From Burkholderiales bacterium (lineage in GTDB: Bacteria; Pseudomonadota; Gammaproteobacteria; Burkholderiales; SG8-39), in NCBI GenBank assembly GCA_020846575.1, contig JADLDQ010000403.1, positions 1 through 22,062 of the forward strand: a stretch of DNA of 22,062 nt, written 5' to 3'. A model generated the notes under the pieces. The model was not told where the DNA came from and ran no database searches. It saw only the letters and a program-made list of their open reading frames with translations. The position numbers were made by a program, and so were the translations under genes. The stretch's first letter is position 1. Every line of letters begins with the position of its first letter. Shown piece after piece: positions 14,154 to 20,026 of this stretch.

Positions 14154-14649
14154 GGATCACGGCTTGGGCTGCGGCGAGGCGGGCTGCGATCCGGTCGGCG
14201 CGCTCGGCCTCGCCGAGAAGAAATCCCGCAGCCGACGCTGAAAATCCGCCGGCTCCTGCACCATCACCTCCGCCGGTGGCGGTGCAAGCCTCGGCGGCGG
14301 CACCTCGATCACCCTCGGCGGCGCGGCCGGGATCGACGAGGCGCACCCTCCCAGCAGCCAGATCAGCGCGCAGCAGAGCATTCTCGACACGTACCACCTC
14401 CATGCGTTGCGCCAGCTCACCGCCGGCCTGAGCCACGCTCCGGACGCTCTGAGCCTCCAGATCCCTCACCCGGGCCTGCGCCGCAGCGTGAGCCGCTATA
14501 GAGGCCCTCAGCGCCTCGTTGTCGCGCTGCGCCACCTCCGCCATGGTCTCGGATCTACCACGGTCGTAGCCGCGGCTGTCGATCATGGCGTAGGCGCCGA
14601 TCAGGGCAATGAGCGCTACTACCACCAGGCCGACCTTCAGGCCAAGCAC
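14128..14649 (-). CDS. Rz: i-spanin (Rz-like)
   Basis: This is a protein of about 173 aa. GTG at 14649 gives an N-terminal membrane anchor (GLKVGLVVVALIALIGAYAM) followed by a charged periplasmic domain with coiled-coil character (DSRGYDRGRSETMAEVAQRD). This is the standard inner-membrane spanin topology. The start overlaps the end of the endolysin gene. The o-spanin gene lies completely inside it in another frame. It would connect the inner and outer membranes with Rz1 at the last step of host lysis. Confidence 0.8.
   Translation of the reverse strand: MLGLKVGLVVVALIALIGAYAMIDSRGYDRGRSETMAEVAQRDNEALRASIAAHAAAQARVRDLEAQSVRSVAQAGGELAQRMEVVRVENALLRADLAAGRVRLVDPGRAAEGDRGAAAEACTATGGGDGAGAGGFSASAAGFLLGEAERADRIAARLAAAQAVILSDREVCR
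14157..14390 (-). CDS. Rz1: o-spanin lipoprotein (Rz1-like), embedded in Rz
   Basis: This is a protein of about 77 aa in a different frame inside the Rz gene. GTG at 14390 has GGAGG 6 bases upstream. The signal peptide MLCCALIWLLGGC ends in a lipobox (LGGC), and the mature part is proline-rich (PAAPPRVIEVPPPRLAPPP), both hallmarks of o-spanins. Full nesting within Rz is one of the known arrangements. The protein would be anchored to the outer membrane and span to Rz. Confidence 0.8.
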   Translation of the reverse strand: MSRMLCCALIWLLGGCASSIPAAPPRVIEVPPPRLAPPPAEVMVQEPADFQRRLRDFFSARPSAPTGSQPASPQPKP

Positions 14650-15230
14650 GCGAAGGCTCTCTTCGTGATCGCCGCGCGCTCGGCCAGGCCGTGCGTACCG
14701 CCATTCACGCATCGCGTCACCGCCGATACGTCATCGCGGTCGGCGGCCTCCAGGCACCGCGTCGCGAAGTACCAGGCCGCCGAAGCCGATCCGGGCCCGG
14801 GCTCAAGCAGTGCATCCGGGCGCGCCAGCAGGTCCATGTTCAGCGCCTCTCCGCAGAGCCGGTAGTTGTCCCTGCCAGTGATCTGAATAGGCCCTCGACC
14901 TCGGTAGCGCCAACCGTCGCCCGATTCCTCCGGCCCGTTTCCCATACGATCGGCGTACACCCGGTTCGCGATCCGCTCCGGCCTGCTGGCGTAGATCGCC
15001 GCAGCGTCGGCGTGCGGGAAGTGCCTGGGGAAGACCTGCAGGAGTCGCGGCGCAGAGTACCTCAGATTTTCCTCGAACCTCGTCAAGCCGGCCGACTCGT
15101 GCCCGACCTGAGCGACGAAGTGCGCCTCGCGCCGCGGCGTGTTGATCTCCCACTCCGAGGCCGCCAGACACAACGCCGCTGCCCAATCACCGGCCCTGGG
15201 GCACAGAGTGAGGATCTGCTCTGGAGTCAC
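14637..15230 (-). CDS. Endolysin, glycoside hydrolase 19 (chitinase-like) family
   Basis: This is a 197-aa protein. GTG at 15230 overlaps the stop of the upstream gene (GTGA). The core matches GH19 phage endolysins: HFVAQVGHESAGLTRFEENL with the likely catalytic Glu at residue 45 and a second acidic residue at 54, LRYSAPRLLQVFPRHFP, and the YRGRGPIQITGRDNY loop. It cuts the peptidoglycan glycan strand. There is no signal peptide, so release needs a holin, and none is clear nearby. The longer frame up to 15581 overlaps the upstream gene and is not used. Confidence 0.88.
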   Translation of the reverse strand: MTPEQILTLCPRAGDWAAALCLAASEWEINTPRREAHFVAQVGHESAGLTRFEENLRYSAPRLLQVFPRHFPHADAAAIYASRPERIANRVYADRMGNGPEESGDGWRYRGRGPIQITGRDNYRLCGEALNMDLLARPDALLEPGPGSASAAWYFATRCLEAADRDDVSAVTRCVNGGTHGLAERAAITKRAFACLA

Positions 15231-15565
15231 ACCGACACCCCGAGGAACCGCGCCTGCTCGCCGGCCTGACAAGAGACAAGGAAGGCCCTTGAGAATGCTT
15301 GAGGGGGCCGCGCATCTGTCTGGGCGACCCGAATCAGCGCGCGAACTAGATCCTTCCCGGCAGGAGAAAATCTTTCTTCGACCGCGTACCAGGCGTCCAT
15401 GACGCGATAGATCGCCTCTCCAGACAGGCGCTCGACGGCCATCGCGCGGATCCCCACAGCCCACTCGGCCACCAGCGGGCAGGCTTGGGGAGGGATCGTA
15501 GGGATAGCCGCAACCGATGGCGTTGCCCACAACAACAGGATCGGCACCACCCACCAAAAGCGCAT
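15227..15565 (-). CDS. Small secreted lysis-cluster protein
   Basis: This is a protein of about 112 aa. ATG at 15565 starts a signal peptide (MRFWWVVPILLLWATPSVAA) with a likely cut after SVAA or AIP. The mature part is helical and has two cysteines (ACPLVAEWAVGIRAMAVERL and FLVSCQAG), which could form a disulphide in the periplasm. It is the first gene of the lysis block and is coupled to the endolysin. Function not recognised; the signal peptide fits a periplasmic helper better than a holin, although a single-span pinholin cannot be excluded. Confidence 0.6.
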   Translation of the reverse strand: MRFWWVVPILLLWATPSVAAIPTIPPQACPLVAEWAVGIRAMAVERLSGEAIYRVMDAWYAVEERFSPAGKDLVRALIRVAQTDARPPQAFSRAFLVSCQAGEQARFLGVSV

Positions 15566-15582
15566 CGGGCCCCAAATGCAAA

Positions 15583-15601
15583 GGCCGGTCATCGACCGGC
15601 C
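15583..15601. terminator. Hairpin upstream of the lysis genes
   Basis: GGCCGGT at 15583-15589 pairs with ACCGGCC at 15595-15601 around a 5-base loop. On the minus strand the stem is followed by TTTGCATTT, so it may partly stop transcription coming from the CRISPR module and separate it from lysis genes. Confidence 0.5.
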
Positions 15602-15688
15602 TCTTCGGGCAAAGCTCCGCCCCACCTAGCAGCGCACGCTAGCAAAACCATGCCAGAAAATCAAGTAGGCCCTTCCGTCCCGTCCGGA

Positions 15689-15952
15689 TTACGCTTCGGG
15701 GGCCGCCGCCGGTGCGGCGGTGATCTGCAGCGCCGCCCACGCGGCGCGCACGTCCTCGGCATCGCGCCGTCGCCCGCGCCAGGCATCGTAGGCTTCGCGC
15801 TCCATCCACACGACGCGCACGCGGATGCCGCGGCGTGCGAGCGCCACGCGCAGGCGATCGACCAGAGCGCCGTGCACGGGTAGCGGCAGCTCGCGCATGT
15901 CGGGTCGGTATCGCGCCAGGTCCTCGACGGTGCGATAGCGCAGCAGCACCAC
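15689..15952 (-). CDS. Small hypothetical protein abutting the CRISPR array
   Basis: This is up to 87 aa from GTG at 15952 (ATG at 15898 gives 69 aa). The sequence looks like a true protein: VVLLRYRTVEDLARYRPD, VHGALVDRLRVALARRGIRV, VWMEREAYDAWRGR, and an Ala-rich tail. The frame stays open upstream through the whole array only because the array period is 72 bp (a multiple of three), so the upstream extension is not coding evidence. No good ribosome binding site was found for either start. It lies between the array and the lysis block on the minus strand; function unknown. Confidence 0.45.
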   Translation of the reverse strand: MVLLRYRTVEDLARYRPDMRELPLPVHGALVDRLRVALARRGIRVRVVWMEREAYDAWRGRRRDAEDVRAAWAALQITAAPAAAPEA

Positions 15953-15962
15953 CCCCTCGGGC

Positions 15963-16286
15963 GTCGCAGTAACCAAGCGGCTGCGCTCCGCTTTCGTCTG
16001 GAAGACGAACCGAGCGGGCATTGAAGCGCTAAAGGTCGCAGTAACCAAGCGGCTGCGCTCCGCTTTCGTCGACTTGCAGAAGGACGACCTTCCGCGCGTA
16101 CATTTCGTCGCAGTAACCAAGCGGCTGCGCTCCGCTTTCGTCACGTCCTGGCCGGCAGTGGTGAGCACAGCTCGCACGGTCGCAGTAACCAAGCGGCTGC
16201 GCTCCGCTTTCGTCGCGCGGGCCCGACGACGACATCGCCAACGCGGAAGCGTCGCAGTAACCAAGCGGCTGCGCTCCGCTTTCGTC
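15963..16286. CRISPR. CRISPR array, 5 repeats and 4 spacers, all 36 bp
   Basis: Five identical 36-bp repeats lie at 15963-15998, 16035-16070, 16107-16142, 16179-16214 and 16251-16286. The spacers at 15999-16034, 16071-16106, 16143-16178 and 16215-16250 are each exactly 36 bp and unrelated to each other. On the plus strand each repeat begins GTCGCAGTAACC and ends TCGTC. An internal hairpin pairs AAGCGG (repeat positions 13-18) with CCGCTT (26-31) around a 7-base loop. The array starts 16 bp after the Cas12-like gene's stop and would be co-transcribed with it on the minus strand, giving a repeat ending CTGCGAC. The hairpin position (5 bases from the 3' end) would instead suit plus-strand crRNAs with a type V 5' handle. 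Direction is therefore unresolved. No spacer matches elsewhere in this window by eye. Confidence 0.95.
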
Positions 16287-16303
16287 TGCCACACTCACAA
16301 CTC

Positions 16304-17848
16304 CTACGCATTCAAGGAGTTATCGGCATGGCTGCGAGCGCTCACGATTTCCGCCCGTTGCTTCCTCGATATCTTCCTGATTTTGCTAGTATCGACATCA
16401 GTTGCCACGGGAGCGCTCGCGATCGTCAAGCTACGACCGTGCTTCCGCGCCTGGTGCACAAGCCAATGCTCCAAGATGCTCAGAGCGGCGCGCTGTCGAA
16501 GGCTGTTCTCAGGCTTGTCCCGGTCCGCCTGGGCAACCACGGCCAGCAGCGGGCGCGTGACGTTGATTACGCGGTGCCGAGTCACGACGTCGGCCGTCCA
16601 GCGCCGGTACAGGTCGAGCCGCCGGCCAAGCAGCGTGCCGCGCAGCTCGAGCATCTCGTTCCGCCACCCGACATAGAGCTCGCGCCAGACACGAGCGTAC
16701 TGCGGAACCCGCAGCCCGCTACGCAGGCGAGTCAGCAGCACTTCCGCCCACTCCTCCGGGGTTCGGTGTGGATCGTGGTCCTCGCTCCAGATCGCCATCT
16801 CCCGCGCGAAGCTCTCGTAGATGGCAGCCTGGAGCCGCTCCACGCGGTCCATGCCACGCATCCAGTCCCCGGGCAGGTCCAGCGTCTCGTCGCCCTCCAC
16901 AACCCGCAGGCTGCCGTCCGGAAGCGGCTGGTAGCACATGGCCAGTACAGCAGTGGGAGAAGTCACGTGGGCCGGAAGACATCCGGTCACGGCCATATCG
17001 CCGCCGTGCGCGGCTGGCCTAGATAGCGTCAGCGTCAACTGCCAGCGACGCTTACGCTCGCGCAACCCGAACGTCAGTTGCGCCGCCTTCACCCGCCAGC
17101 CATTCGGCAGCGGGCGATGCATGATGAGCGGCAGGCGGATCGTAGCACCCGCCCGATCCACCCGCATCTCGACGATTGTGATCCTGAGCTTGCGGCGCAT
17201 GCCGAGGAACGTGTGAGGGTCGTAGGCTGCAGGATCGACGTAACCGACCTGCAACGCGCTCACTGTCCCGTCCTGGAGCTCACCGGGCGCCGCCCCCAGC
17301 CCGGTCTTGGTGCGCATGATCTGCACGTCCAACACCCCGTCCTCGCGTTCAGGGTCCGCCAGCCGCAGGCGCCGGCCGAACTTACGCACACCAGATCGGG
17401 CCGCCGTGAAGCGCTGGATCGTGGCGTTGTAGTTCGGCCACCACGCGGGGCTTTCCTGCCGCGCCTTCGTGACCTCGGCCCACATCGTCGCTTGGATCGC
17501 ATCGGCATCGTCCTTGTGGTCGCGCTTCCATTGCGCAAGTGGCTTCCAGGTCGAGGCCCAAGCGGCCTTGCGTTGCTTCACGCGGCCGCGAATCTCGGCC
17601 TGCGTCTTGGCCTCGCGCAACTGGGCGGTCAGCAGCCAGGCCAGTTCCACGGACGCAGCGATCTCCGGTACGTCCCGTCCGGCCGCATCGAGTAGTGCGC
17701 GCTCGGCCGCTCGATCGATCTCCACCAGCCTGTCCCACAGTTCGCGGCAGCGGGCGAGCTCGGCCATGGCGGCATCCTCGCCAGCCAGCGGCTCGCCGCA
17801 TGCGTAGGCGTAGACCATGGATTCATAGGCTTCGGATTGGCGCTTCAT
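16304..17848 (-). CDS. Cas12-like (type V-U / Cas12m-like) effector, predicted nuclease-dead
   Basis: This is a 514-aa protein. The N-terminal third is helical (RCRELWDRLVEIDRAAERAL, then WWPNYNATIQRFTAARSG near 136). The wedge-like region near 236-277 is the best family match: IRLPLIMHRPLPNGWRVKAA followed by RWQLTLTLS, as in compact Cas12m/TnpB-like proteins. The RuvC-I position reads TAVLAMCYQPLPDGSLRV (299-316) where active proteins have the catalytic Asp. RuvC-II reads RHRVINVTRP (424-433) without the Glu. The post-II helix RQRAALSILEHWLVHQARKH (451-470) is followed by a shortened RuvC-III (SHADNSLNA, 506-514) with no CxxC zinc ribbon. The likely role is crRNA-guided DNA binding without cutting, for instance transcriptional silencing. 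ATG at 17848 lacks a Shine-Dalgarno; ATG at 17818 (MVYAYACGEP) is an alternative. The CRISPR array begins 16 bp after the stop. Exact subtype cannot be fixed by eye. Confidence 0.8.
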   Translation of the reverse strand: MKRQSEAYESMVYAYACGEPLAGEDAAMAELARCRELWDRLVEIDRAAERALLDAAGRDVPEIAASVELAWLLTAQLREAKTQAEIRGRVKQRKAAWASTWKPLAQWKRDHKDDADAIQATMWAEVTKARQESPAWWPNYNATIQRFTAARSGVRKFGRRLRLADPEREDGVLDVQIMRTKTGLGAAPGELQDGTVSALQVGYVDPAAYDPHTFLGMRRKLRITIVEMRVDRAGATIRLPLIMHRPLPNGWRVKAAQLTFGLRERKRRWQLTLTLSRPAAHGGDMAVTGCLPAHVTSPTAVLAMCYQPLPDGSLRVVEGDETLDLPGDWMRGMDRVERLQAAIYESFAREMAIWSEDHDPHRTPEEWAEVLLTRLRSGLRVPQYARVWRELYVGWRNEMLELRGTLLGRRLDLYRRWTADVVTRHRVINVTRPLLAVVAQADRDKPENSLRQRAALSILEHWLVHQARKHGRSLTIASAPVATDVDTSKIRKISRKQRAEIVSARSHADNSLNA

Positions 17849-17859
17849 GGTTGGGTGAT

Positions 17860-17896
17860 GTTATCGGACGGTTGTGGGGCCTATTGCTTGTTAGAG
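17860..17896. repeat. 37-bp direct repeat, copy 1 (attC-like boundary)
   Basis: Read on the plus strand it begins GTTATCGGAC and ends CCTATTGCTTGTTAG. A second copy lies at 18189-18225. The stop codon (TAA) of the small gene to its right lies inside CTAACAAGC, and the Cas12-like gene starts 11 bases beyond its other end. The GTTAG end and its position between genes resemble an integron core site, but a full two-arm attC could not be built. Confidence 0.6.
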
Positions 17897-18079
17897 GGCA
17901 GCATGTTCGACCGCCCTCGCAAATGCCGCCGTGCTTTCCGGCGACTTCGTTTCCCGCTCGTACTCATTCCACGGCACGAACCGGTAAAGCCCGGTCACTA
18001 CCCACCGCTGGAACGCAACAAGGTCTTTCCGCGCCTTTTCGTACTTTCCCCGTAACGCGCTCGTTGCCCGCTTCCTCAT
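17891..18079 (-). CDS. Small hypothetical protein in a repeat-bounded cassette
   Basis: This 62-aa basic protein begins MRKRATSALRGKYEKARKD and ends with VVTGLYRFVPWNEYERETK and an Ala/Glu tail. ATG at 18079 has AGGTCGGGA upstream. The stop TAA lies in the 37-bp repeat. It shares its 5' third with another open frame (17964-18200); the aromatic-rich C-terminus of this frame looks more protein-like. Function unknown. Confidence 0.4.
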   Translation of the reverse strand: MRKRATSALRGKYEKARKDLVAFQRWVVTGLYRFVPWNEYERETKSPESTAAFARAVEHAAL

Positions 18080-18200
18080 TTCCCGACCTTTCTTGTAGGT
18101 TATTTTCCCTGACCGCGTAGCCGATCAGCTCCAGCCGCCAGACGCCCTTAGCGTCCTGCCAAACGCGGTTGATTGCGCCTCGGTAGGCGTTATCGGACAC
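17964..18200 (-). CDS. Possible overlapping small ORF
   Basis: This 78-aa frame starts at GTG 18200, inside the 37-bp repeat, and begins SDNAYRGAINRVWQDAKGVW then RLELIGYAVRENNL, which looks protein-like. The C-terminal third (CCVPAVGSDRALPV) looks like shadow sequence where the 62-aa frame takes over. It may be a short gene whose true end is near 18079, two overlapping genes, or one gene with a frameshift. There is no clear ribosome binding site. Confidence 0.3.
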   Translation of the reverse strand: MSDNAYRGAINRVWQDAKGVWRLELIGYAVRENNLQERSGNEEAGNERVTGKVRKGAERPCCVPAVGSDRALPVRAVE

Positions 18201-18225
18201 GTTTGGTGCCTATTGCTTGTTAGGC
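18189..18225. repeat. 37-bp direct repeat, copy 2 (attC-like boundary)
   Basis: This is a near copy of 17860-17896, ending CTATTGCTTGTTAGGC on the plus strand. On the minus strand it starts GCCTAACAAGC, and the TAA there is the stop of the 102-aa gene to its right. The two copies bound a 329-bp unit holding the small genes. Confidence 0.6.
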
Positions 18226-18528
18226 CCCCAGGCCAGCGTCGTGCATTTCCTGCGTGGTCATCTCACGCACCCGCAGCGTCTGGCCGCTGTGCACGTACTC
18301 CTGCGCCTCCTGGCCGAGTTCGCTAAGCGTTTGCGTGTACTGCACCGTGCCATCGCTACGCAGCACGTCCACCACCACTGGCATGTGCTTCTGCGCCAGC
18401 CCGATCTTCACCTTCGTCGTCATCGTCATCTCCTTCAGCAGCTCAGGGCTGCAAGCCAAAACTCCGCAGTCTGGTTCCTCTGCGGCCATCCGTTCCAGCC
18501 ATTCGCGGCTGGGCGCTGTGAACTTCAT
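18220..18528 (-). CDS. Small hypothetical protein
   Basis: This is a 102-aa protein. ATG at 18528 has AAGGAGTCCGA directly upstream, which decides against the longer frame running back into the attC site. The N-terminal 34 residues (MKFTAPSREWLERMAAEEPD) could be a separate module. An internal AAGGAG before MTMTTKVKIGLAQKHMPVVV could start a shorter product of about 68 aa, a segment that looks like a known small phage protein with DVLRSDGTVQYTQTLSE and LRVREMTTQEM. The stop TAA is in the 37-bp repeat. Function unknown. Confidence 0.6.
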   Translation of the reverse strand: MKFTAPSREWLERMAAEEPDCGVLACSPELLKEMTMTTKVKIGLAQKHMPVVVDVLRSDGTVQYTQTLSELGQEAQEYVHSGQTLRVREMTTQEMHDAGLGA

Positions 18529-18548
18529 TCGGACTCCTTGCGCGTGGG

Positions 18549-18605
18549 GCCTAACCCGTCGTTCCACCCGACGCCTGTCGGCGCTGGTGAACTCCAACGT
18601 TAGGC
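18549..18605 (+). mobile_element. attC: Integron-type attC site A
   Basis: The R'' box GCCTAAC (18549-18555) and R' box GTTAGGC (18599-18605) are exact complements. The inner arms GTTCCACCCGACGCC and GGCGCTGGTGAAC pair, with two unpaired bases in the left arm, as in the aadA attC (extra C and A). That asymmetry gives plus-strand polarity. Length is 57 bp, a normal attC size. The end of the methyltransferase gene reads through it on the minus strand. Confidence 0.85.
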
Positions 18606-19276
18606 CGCTTGGTCGCAGCCAGTAGTTGCCGCCCTAAAAACTCGGTGTAGGCGGGCGGTATCGCCTGCGAAAGCTCGTTCCCGCTCATCCAATCCACTCC
18701 CATCGCCTCGGGGCCGCAATACACGCCTACGTCCCCGGTGATCGTGATAAACCCGCCGTTGTCCCAATGCTGGCGCCGGTTCTCTCCGCGTCGATTCACC
18801 CGCACCTTGTGCGGCGGGTGCGCTGGGGCCGTCAGCGGCACGCTGCTTTCAAACAGCCGGTGCCGGTAGCTGCGAAGGCCGAACATCGCGCCGCACAGGG
18901 TTATCGGGGCGCGCAGTGGGGCTCCTGGTACGTTCTCGATAATCCACGGCACCCCGGAGGCTTGCAGCCGTTCGCGCACTGCATCAACCAAGTCCGGGTA
19001 GTGGCTCAAATCCTCACGGCCGCCGAGCACCGTGTACGCTTGGCATGGCGGGCTGGCGTGGATCGCGTCAAACCCGGAAAGGTCAAATGTCATGGCGTCG
19101 GCCTGGTGGAACTCGAACGGATACCGCGGCTGCGGGTTTATATCCACCCCCACCACGTCAAAGCCGGCCTTCGCGTAGCCCATCGCCGCACCGCCTGCGC
19201 AGCAAAACAGGTCCAGCAAGCGCGGCCTAACAACGCGGTCAACCGGACCGTTGCCGGCGGGGCTGTTCGTGGTCAC
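18551..19276 (-). CDS. C5-cytosine DNA methyltransferase, compact phage type
   Basis: This 241-aa protein transfers a methyl group from S-adenosylmethionine to cytosine C5, likely protecting phage DNA from restriction. Motif I is LLDLFCCAGGAAMGYAKAGF (from residue 20), motif IV is SPPCQ with the nucleophile Cys78, motif VI is ENVPGAP (114-120), motif VIII is RHRLFESS (138-145) and motif X is ELSQAIPPAYTEFLG (201-215). A large target-recognition domain is missing, which is usual for short phage enzymes. GTG at 19276 is chosen because AAGGAG lies 7 bases before it; GTG at 19282 overlaps the previous stop. The start lies in the loop of attC site B, and the last 20 or so codons are made of attC site A. 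Confidence 0.88.
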   Translation of the reverse strand: MTTNSPAGNGPVDRVVRPRLLDLFCCAGGAAMGYAKAGFDVVGVDINPQPRYPFEFHQADAMTFDLSGFDAIHASPPCQAYTVLGGREDLSHYPDLVDAVRERLQASGVPWIIENVPGAPLRAPITLCGAMFGLRSYRHRLFESSVPLTAPAHPPHKVRVNRRGENRRQHWDNGGFITITGDVGVYCGPEAMGVDWMSGNELSQAIPPAYTEFLGRQLLAATKRPNVGVHQRRQASGGTTG

Positions 19277-19324
19277 CTTCACTCTCCTTGCGCCGGCAAC
19301 GGCCGGTTACCTTGGTCGTTGGGC
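19225..19324 (+). mobile_element. attC: Integron-type attC site B
   Basis: R'' GCCTAAC (19225-19231) and R' GTTGGGC (19318-19324) close a 100-bp site. The left arm GGTCAACCGGACCGTTGCC pairs with the right arm GGCAACGGCCGGTTACC, leaving one extra C and one extra A in the left arm, the attC signature with plus-strand polarity. The loop holds the coupled junction of two minus-strand genes (stop 19279-19281, Shine-Dalgarno 19284-19289, start 19276). Confidence 0.85.
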
Positions 19325-19551
19325 GTCACATGCCGCCGAGCCTCATTCATCGCGCGCAGTACCCCGACGCTGCATCGTCGCGTGTCAACGACCTGTTCGG
19401 CTATTTCCAGCAATGCATCCAATGCGCCGCGCATCGCGCTCAATTCGCGCACAACCTCACGCACATCACCGTAACTGATGCCGTCGCGAATCAGCACGGC
19501 ATCATGTTCGCGGCTTTGCGCAAAACTGTTTAGAACGCTAATCGCAGACAT
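19279..19551 (-). CDS. Small hypothetical protein coupled to the methyltransferase
   Basis: This is a 90-aa protein. ATG at 19551 has GGAGG 4 bases upstream. The start is MSAISVLNSFAQSREHDAVL, followed by a long helix (VREVVRELSAMRGALDALLE and IAEQVVD). The C-terminus PNDQGNRPLPAQGE is encoded by the right arm of attC B, so its sequence there is dictated by the recombination site. The stop overlaps the GTG start region of the methyltransferase. No family recognised. Confidence 0.6.
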   Translation of the reverse strand: MSAISVLNSFAQSREHDAVLIRDGISYGDVREVVRELSAMRGALDALLEIAEQVVDTRRCSVGVLRAMNEARRHVTPNDQGNRPLPAQGE

Positions 19552-19573
19552 CGTGCCTCCGTTGTACGGTGAC

Positions 19574-19636
19574 GCCCAACCCTGCATTGCAGCCGACAGT
19601 CGCTAGCGCGCCTGCGGCTGAATGCGATCGTTAGAG
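19574..19636 (+). mobile_element. attC: Integron-type attC site C
   Basis: R'' GCCCAAC (19574-19580) and R' GTTAGAG (19630-19636) bound a 63-bp site. GCATTGCAGCCGACAG pairs with CTGCGGCTGAATGC, with two extra bases (G, A) in the left arm, giving plus-strand polarity. A further core-like GCCTAAC follows directly at 19638-19644. Confidence 0.8.
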
Positions 19637-19654
19637 CGCCTAACCATCCATGTC

Positions 19655-20026
19655 TCATTCATCATCTTCTCCTGGTTCCCGTTCCCTCACCGCCTGCCGC
19701 CCCTGGAACGGCGGATGCTCCCGCGCCCATGCCCCCATCCGCGCCAGCCAGTCGGTGCAGGACTGCTCCGGGCGGCGAGTCAGGCCCCGCGCCTCGCAAT
19801 AAGCCCGCGCCACGTCGCCCCAGTGCGCGTCGTAGTGCTGCCGGCACAGGTTCGCCCAGCCCGTTGGGAGCTTCACTCGGCAGATCGCCGGGTAGGAATA
19901 GGCGGAGTGCGCGCAGGCTACGAACTCAGGTACCGCCCCAGCCTTCCCCACCGCCTTCCAGCCGCAGCGGCACTTGCTGGCAGTGCCATAGAGAGGGGAG
20001 TCGCAATCAGGGCGGTTACTCACCAC
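19655..20026 (-). CDS. Cysteine/histidine-rich hypothetical protein
   Basis: This is a protein of about 123 aa. The start is GTG at 20026 or 20023 (the latter overlaps the previous stop), with AGGATGACCT upstream. Cysteines and histidines are spread in a way that suggests a zinc-binding fold: KCRCGWKAV, FVACAHSAYS, ICRVKLPTGWANLCRQHYDA. A helical Arg/Trp-rich C-terminus follows (CTDWLARMGAWAREHPPF). It is the last gene of the four-gene overlapping set and ends close to attC site C. No family recognised. Confidence 0.55.
   Translation of the reverse strand: MVSNRPDCDSPLYGTASKCRCGWKAVGKAGAVPEFVACAHSAYSYPAICRVKLPTGWANLCRQHYDAHWGDVARAYCEARGLTRRPEQSCTDWLARMGAWAREHPPFQGRQAVREREPGEDDE

Noticed and set aside
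14420..15581. Longer N-termini for the endolysin, i-spanin and o-spanin frames
   Set aside because: The extensions overlap the upstream genes and lack ribosome binding sites; coupled GTG starts with overlaps explain the cluster better.
15635..15660. Possible sigma54 promoter (TGGCATGGTTTTGCT) on the minus strand before the lysis genes
   Set aside because: The GG-to-GC spacing is one base too short for a sigma54 site, and no activator gene is visible.
15953..16294. An open frame running through the CRISPR array with repeated KAERSRLVTAT peptide
   Set aside because: The array period is 72 bp, so any stop-free repeat plus spacer keeps the frame open; spacers differ freely and there is no start signal. 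It is not a repeat protein.
16328..17695. Plus-strand open frames opposite the Cas12-like gene
   Set aside because: Their composition is low in complexity and there are no motifs; the minus-strand frame has family features and uninterrupted length.
18604..18613. A 10-base match (GCCGCTTGGT) to the CRISPR repeat, as a possible tracrRNA anti-repeat
   Set aside because: It is too short, does not extend on either side, lies inside the methyltransferase/attC region, and type V-U/Cas12m systems are not known to need a tracrRNA.
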